A stretch of 9,407 bases of DNA from Deltaproteobacteria bacterium (GTDB lineage: Bacteria; Desulfobacterota; DSM-4660; Desulfatiglandales; Desulfatiglandaceae), in the NCBI GenBank assembly GCA_019307645.1, contig JAFDJF010000149.1, forward strand, positions 1 to 9,407, in the 5' to 3' direction. The translations under genes were made by a program, and so were the position numbers. The notes beneath the pieces were generated by a model. The model was given only the letters and a program-made list of their open reading frames with translations, was not told the DNA's origin and ran no database searches. Shown here in pieces: positions 7,941 to 9,407 of this stretch. Position 1 is the first letter of the stretch, and the number at the start of each line of letters is the position of its first letter.

Positions 7941-8100
7941 TCCATGTAAAGAAAAATTGAACAATCGAATAGCGAATCACGAGTGACGAAGGATGGAATT
8001 GTTTCGCCATATTTATCTTATATGATTGACAAAAAGTCCTTCCTTCGTCATTCGGAATTCATGTATGGGATATTCGATTGTTCAAATTTTCGCCCATGGA
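7941..8100. repeat. 160-bp imperfect inverted-repeat element
   Basis: Three nested perfect arms define it: TCCATG (7941-7946) with CATGGA (8095-8100), TTGAACAATCGAATA (7957-7971) with its reverse complement at 8071-8085, and TGACGAAGGA (7984-7993) with TCCTTCGTCA (8041-8050). The centre is AT-rich and unpaired. It encodes no protein. The arms recall the CGAATA/ATTCG-rich intergenic repeats found in many Desulfobacterota genomes; that resemblance is from memory. It could be a non-autonomous mobile element or a long hairpin at transcript ends. Confidence 0.65.
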
Positions 8101-8151
8101 AAGAATTTCTGATGCTAAATTATACAAACAGTCCTTAAGCTTTTGCCATTG

Positions 8152-8202
8152 ACCCTAACGTTGCATAAAATTTGAGTTCAAAGATTTATGCAACGTTAGG
8201 GT
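8152..8202. promoter_or_regulatory. Perfect 18-bp inverted repeat upstream of fbp
   Basis: ACCCTAACGTTGCATAAA at 8152-8169 is exactly inverted at 8185-8202 around a 15-base loop, which itself contains a TTTGA/TCAAA dyad (8171-8182). It ends 53 bases before the fbp ATG. A perfect dyad of this length could be an operator, an RNA hairpin in the fbp leader, or a small mobile repeat. No T-run follows it on the plus strand, so it is not a standard terminator for upstream transcripts. Confidence 0.6.
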
Positions 8203-8241
8203 AAACCCTTCAGGGCTTTCCATAAATCAATAAAATATTTT

Positions 8242-8248
8242 AAGGAGG
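8242..8248 (+). promoter_or_regulatory. Strong ribosome binding site of fbp
   Basis: AAGGAGG lies seven bases before ATG 8256. It excludes the in-frame TTG at 8250, which would be only one base from the site. Confidence 0.85.
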
Positions 8249-8255
8249 ATTGGAT

Positions 8256-9293
8256 ATGGGAAAAAGCGACGTGAGCATCACCATCACGCAACATATTCTG
8301 GAGCGACAGAAGCAGGAAAACCCGGAGGCAACCGGAGCATTCACAATCCTGCTCAATGAACTGGTTGTTGCGGCCAAGGTCATTTCAAGAGAGGTGAACA
8401 AGGCAGGTCTGGCAGATATCCTTGGCGCAACCGGGAAGGTCAATGTCCAGGGCGAACAGGTACAGAAGCTGGACCAATTTTCCAATCAGGTTGTTATTGA
8501 ACGCATGCAGCATATCGGTCAACTCTGCTGCATGGCTTCGGAAGAAAATGCAGATCTGATCGATATCCCTGCAAGATACCCAAAAGGTGATTATATCATT
8601 GTTTTTGATCCGCTGGACGGCTCATCCAATATCGATGTCAATGTGAGCATCGGAACCATATTCGGCATCTACAAAAAGAAAAGCAAGGAAACCAGAATAG
8701 ACTATCTGTTAAACGACGTGCTGCAGCCCGGAAGAGAACTGGTGGCCGGCGGGTATTTTATTTATGGCTCCAGCACCATAATGGTCTACACAACCGGAAG
8801 CGGGACAGGCGTCCATGGCTTTACCCTGTTTCCGAGCGTAGGTGAATTTCTCCTGTCTCATGAAAACATTCAAATCCCGGAAAAGGGGAAGCTTTACAGT
8901 GTCAACGAAGGCAACTACCCCTATTGGGACGACAGGACCTGGAAACTTGTGGACTACTTTAAAACCAAAGATTCGGACACAGGCAGGCCCTACAGCTCAA
9001 GATATGTTGGAAGCCTTGTGGCCGATTTTCACCGCAACCTCTTGAAGGGCGGTATCTTTATGTATCCGGCAGACAACAAAGACCCCAAAAAACCGACAGG
9101 GAAATTAAGGTTGATGGTAGAGGCCAATCCTCTCGCTTTTGTGGTCCAGGAGGCCGGCGGTTACGCCAGTGACGGTCATGGCCCCATTCTTGACATAGAA
9201 CCCGCTGAATTGCATCAGAGGGTGCCCCTTTACATCGGAAGCAAGCAGGACGTGGAACTGGCCGAGGCCTTTATCAGCGGCAAGATGGATTAG
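8256..9293 (+). CDS. fbp: Class I fructose-1,6-bisphosphatase
   Basis: The cytoplasmic enzyme hydrolyses fructose 1,6-bisphosphate to fructose 6-phosphate and phosphate, a committed step of gluconeogenesis (and of the Calvin cycle where present). The 345-residue protein has normal family length. The GEQVQKLD motif is at about residues 67-74; metal-site residues are visible as Glu96-Glu97 (SEEN), Asp118 and Asp121 ([10 protein letters not shown]), and Glu289 in the C-terminal signature [14 protein letters not shown]. The substrate-phosphate region [14 protein letters not shown] is conserved. One oddity is Val288 just before the metal-binding Glu, where E. coli and animal enzymes have Tyr in the LYE triplet. 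The start is fixed by AAGGAGG. The gene stands alone, with a repeat-rich 526-base leader region and a MITE-like repeat three bases after its TAG stop. It may be regulated through the 18-bp dyad upstream, but this is inference. Assignment is firm. Confidence 0.97.
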   Translation: MGKSDVSITITQHILERQKQENPEATGAFTILLNELVVAAKVISREVNKAGLADILGATGKVNVQGEQVQKLDQFSNQVVIERMQHIGQLCCMASEENADLIDIPARYPKGDYIIVFDPLDGSSNIDVNVSIGTIFGIYKKKSKETRIDYLLNDVLQPGRELVAGGYFIYGSSTIMVYTTGSGTGVHGFTLFPSVGEFLLSHENIQIPEKGKLYSVNEGNYPYWDDRTWKLVDYFKTKDSDTGRPYSSRYVGSLVADFHRNLLKGGIFMYPADNKDPKKPTGKLRLMVEANPLAFVVQEAGGYASDGHGPILDIEPAELHQRVPLYIGSKQDVELAEAFISGKMD

Positions 9294-9296
9294 CTA

Positions 9297-9407
9297 GTGC
9301 CCATCCATAAATGGTCTTTTTGTCCAATATCTGCGTTATGCTCAAAAAATAATCCTCGGAATATCAACTATATGCCTGCGGTTATTTTTTTCGCATGCCT
9401 TGATCTT
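9297..9407. repeat. MITE-like palindromic repeat, copy 2 (truncated by window end)
   Basis: These 111 bases align without gaps to 7748-7858 and differ at four positions. The changes are C to T in the early CCAATA context, two adjacent changes where copy 1 has GCGAAA and this copy GCTCAA, and C to T near the end. The two adjacent changes weaken the inner stem that is perfect in copy 1. It starts three bases after the fbp stop codon, in the same orientation as copy 1; the right end lies outside the window. Confidence 0.85.

Larger units (their letters stand above)
7730..8255. other. 526-base non-coding region filled with palindromic repeats
   Basis: No credible gene is seen here on either strand. 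From left to right it holds the first copy of a MITE-like repeat (7748-7898), a small dyad CTTTAC/GTAAAG at 7934-7951, a large inverted repeat (7941-8100), a perfect 18-bp inverted repeat (8152-8202) and the AT-rich leader of fbp. I could not identify a convincing promoter for fbp, although one must lie here or upstream. Confidence 0.75.

Noticed and set aside
8026..8055. Promoter with TTGACA at 8026-8031 for fbp
   Set aside because: No acceptable -10 hexamer at 16-18 bases; the hexamer lies in the AT-rich centre of an inverted repeat.
8152..8202. Integron attC site (CCTAAC...GTTAGG ends)
   Set aside because: The outer bases resemble attC core sites, but the dyad is perfect, without the extrahelical bases and second box pair of attC, and no integrase or cassette array is present.
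8250..8255. TTG start for fbp two codons upstream
   Set aside because: It is only one base from the AAGGAGG site, too close; ATG 8256 is at ideal spacing.

Overview
The window is a stretch of chromosome-like bacterial DNA. It carries the 3' part of a TetR-type regulator, a complete tripartite RND efflux operon, a PerM/AI-2E-family membrane protein and a class I fructose-1,6-bisphosphatase. All genes lie on the + strand. Protein style, Gram-negative envelope genes, mid-range GC and palindromic intergenic repeats suggest a Desulfobacterota (former Deltaproteobacteria) organism, perhaps a Desulfobacteraceae relative. That assignment is recalled, not searched, and should be treated as moderate to low confidence.

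Positions 1-6394 form one tight transcription unit: regulator (5' end outside the window), outer membrane lipoprotein channel, periplasmic adaptor, inner membrane RND pump. Each junction can be read as a 4-base start/stop overlap (GTGA, ATGA, GTGA), so translation is probably coupled and the regulator is co-transcribed with the pump it presumably represses. The three pump parts would form a channel from the inner membrane to the outside; the substrate cannot be read from sequence.

Positions 6395-6676 are non-coding and rich in repeats: a 25-bp imperfect direct repeat pair, then a roughly 131-bp palindrome-rich block flanked by an identical 10-bp direct repeat, which looks like a small non-autonomous insertion. 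A PerM/AI-2E-family gene (6677-7729) follows with its own ribosome binding site.

Positions 7730-8255 are non-coding and hold three structured elements: a roughly 151-bp MITE-like repeat with inverted ends and an apparent 6-bp target duplication, a 160-bp imperfect inverted repeat, and a perfect 18-bp inverted repeat just upstream of fbp. The fbp gene (8256-9293) is intact with its metal-binding motifs. Three bases after its stop, a second copy of the MITE-like repeat begins and runs off the window, so fbp is bracketed by direct copies of one element.

I see no convincing new multi-gene system. The genes are ordinary families; the most noteworthy content is the density and variety of small palindromic repeat elements in the two intergenic regions.
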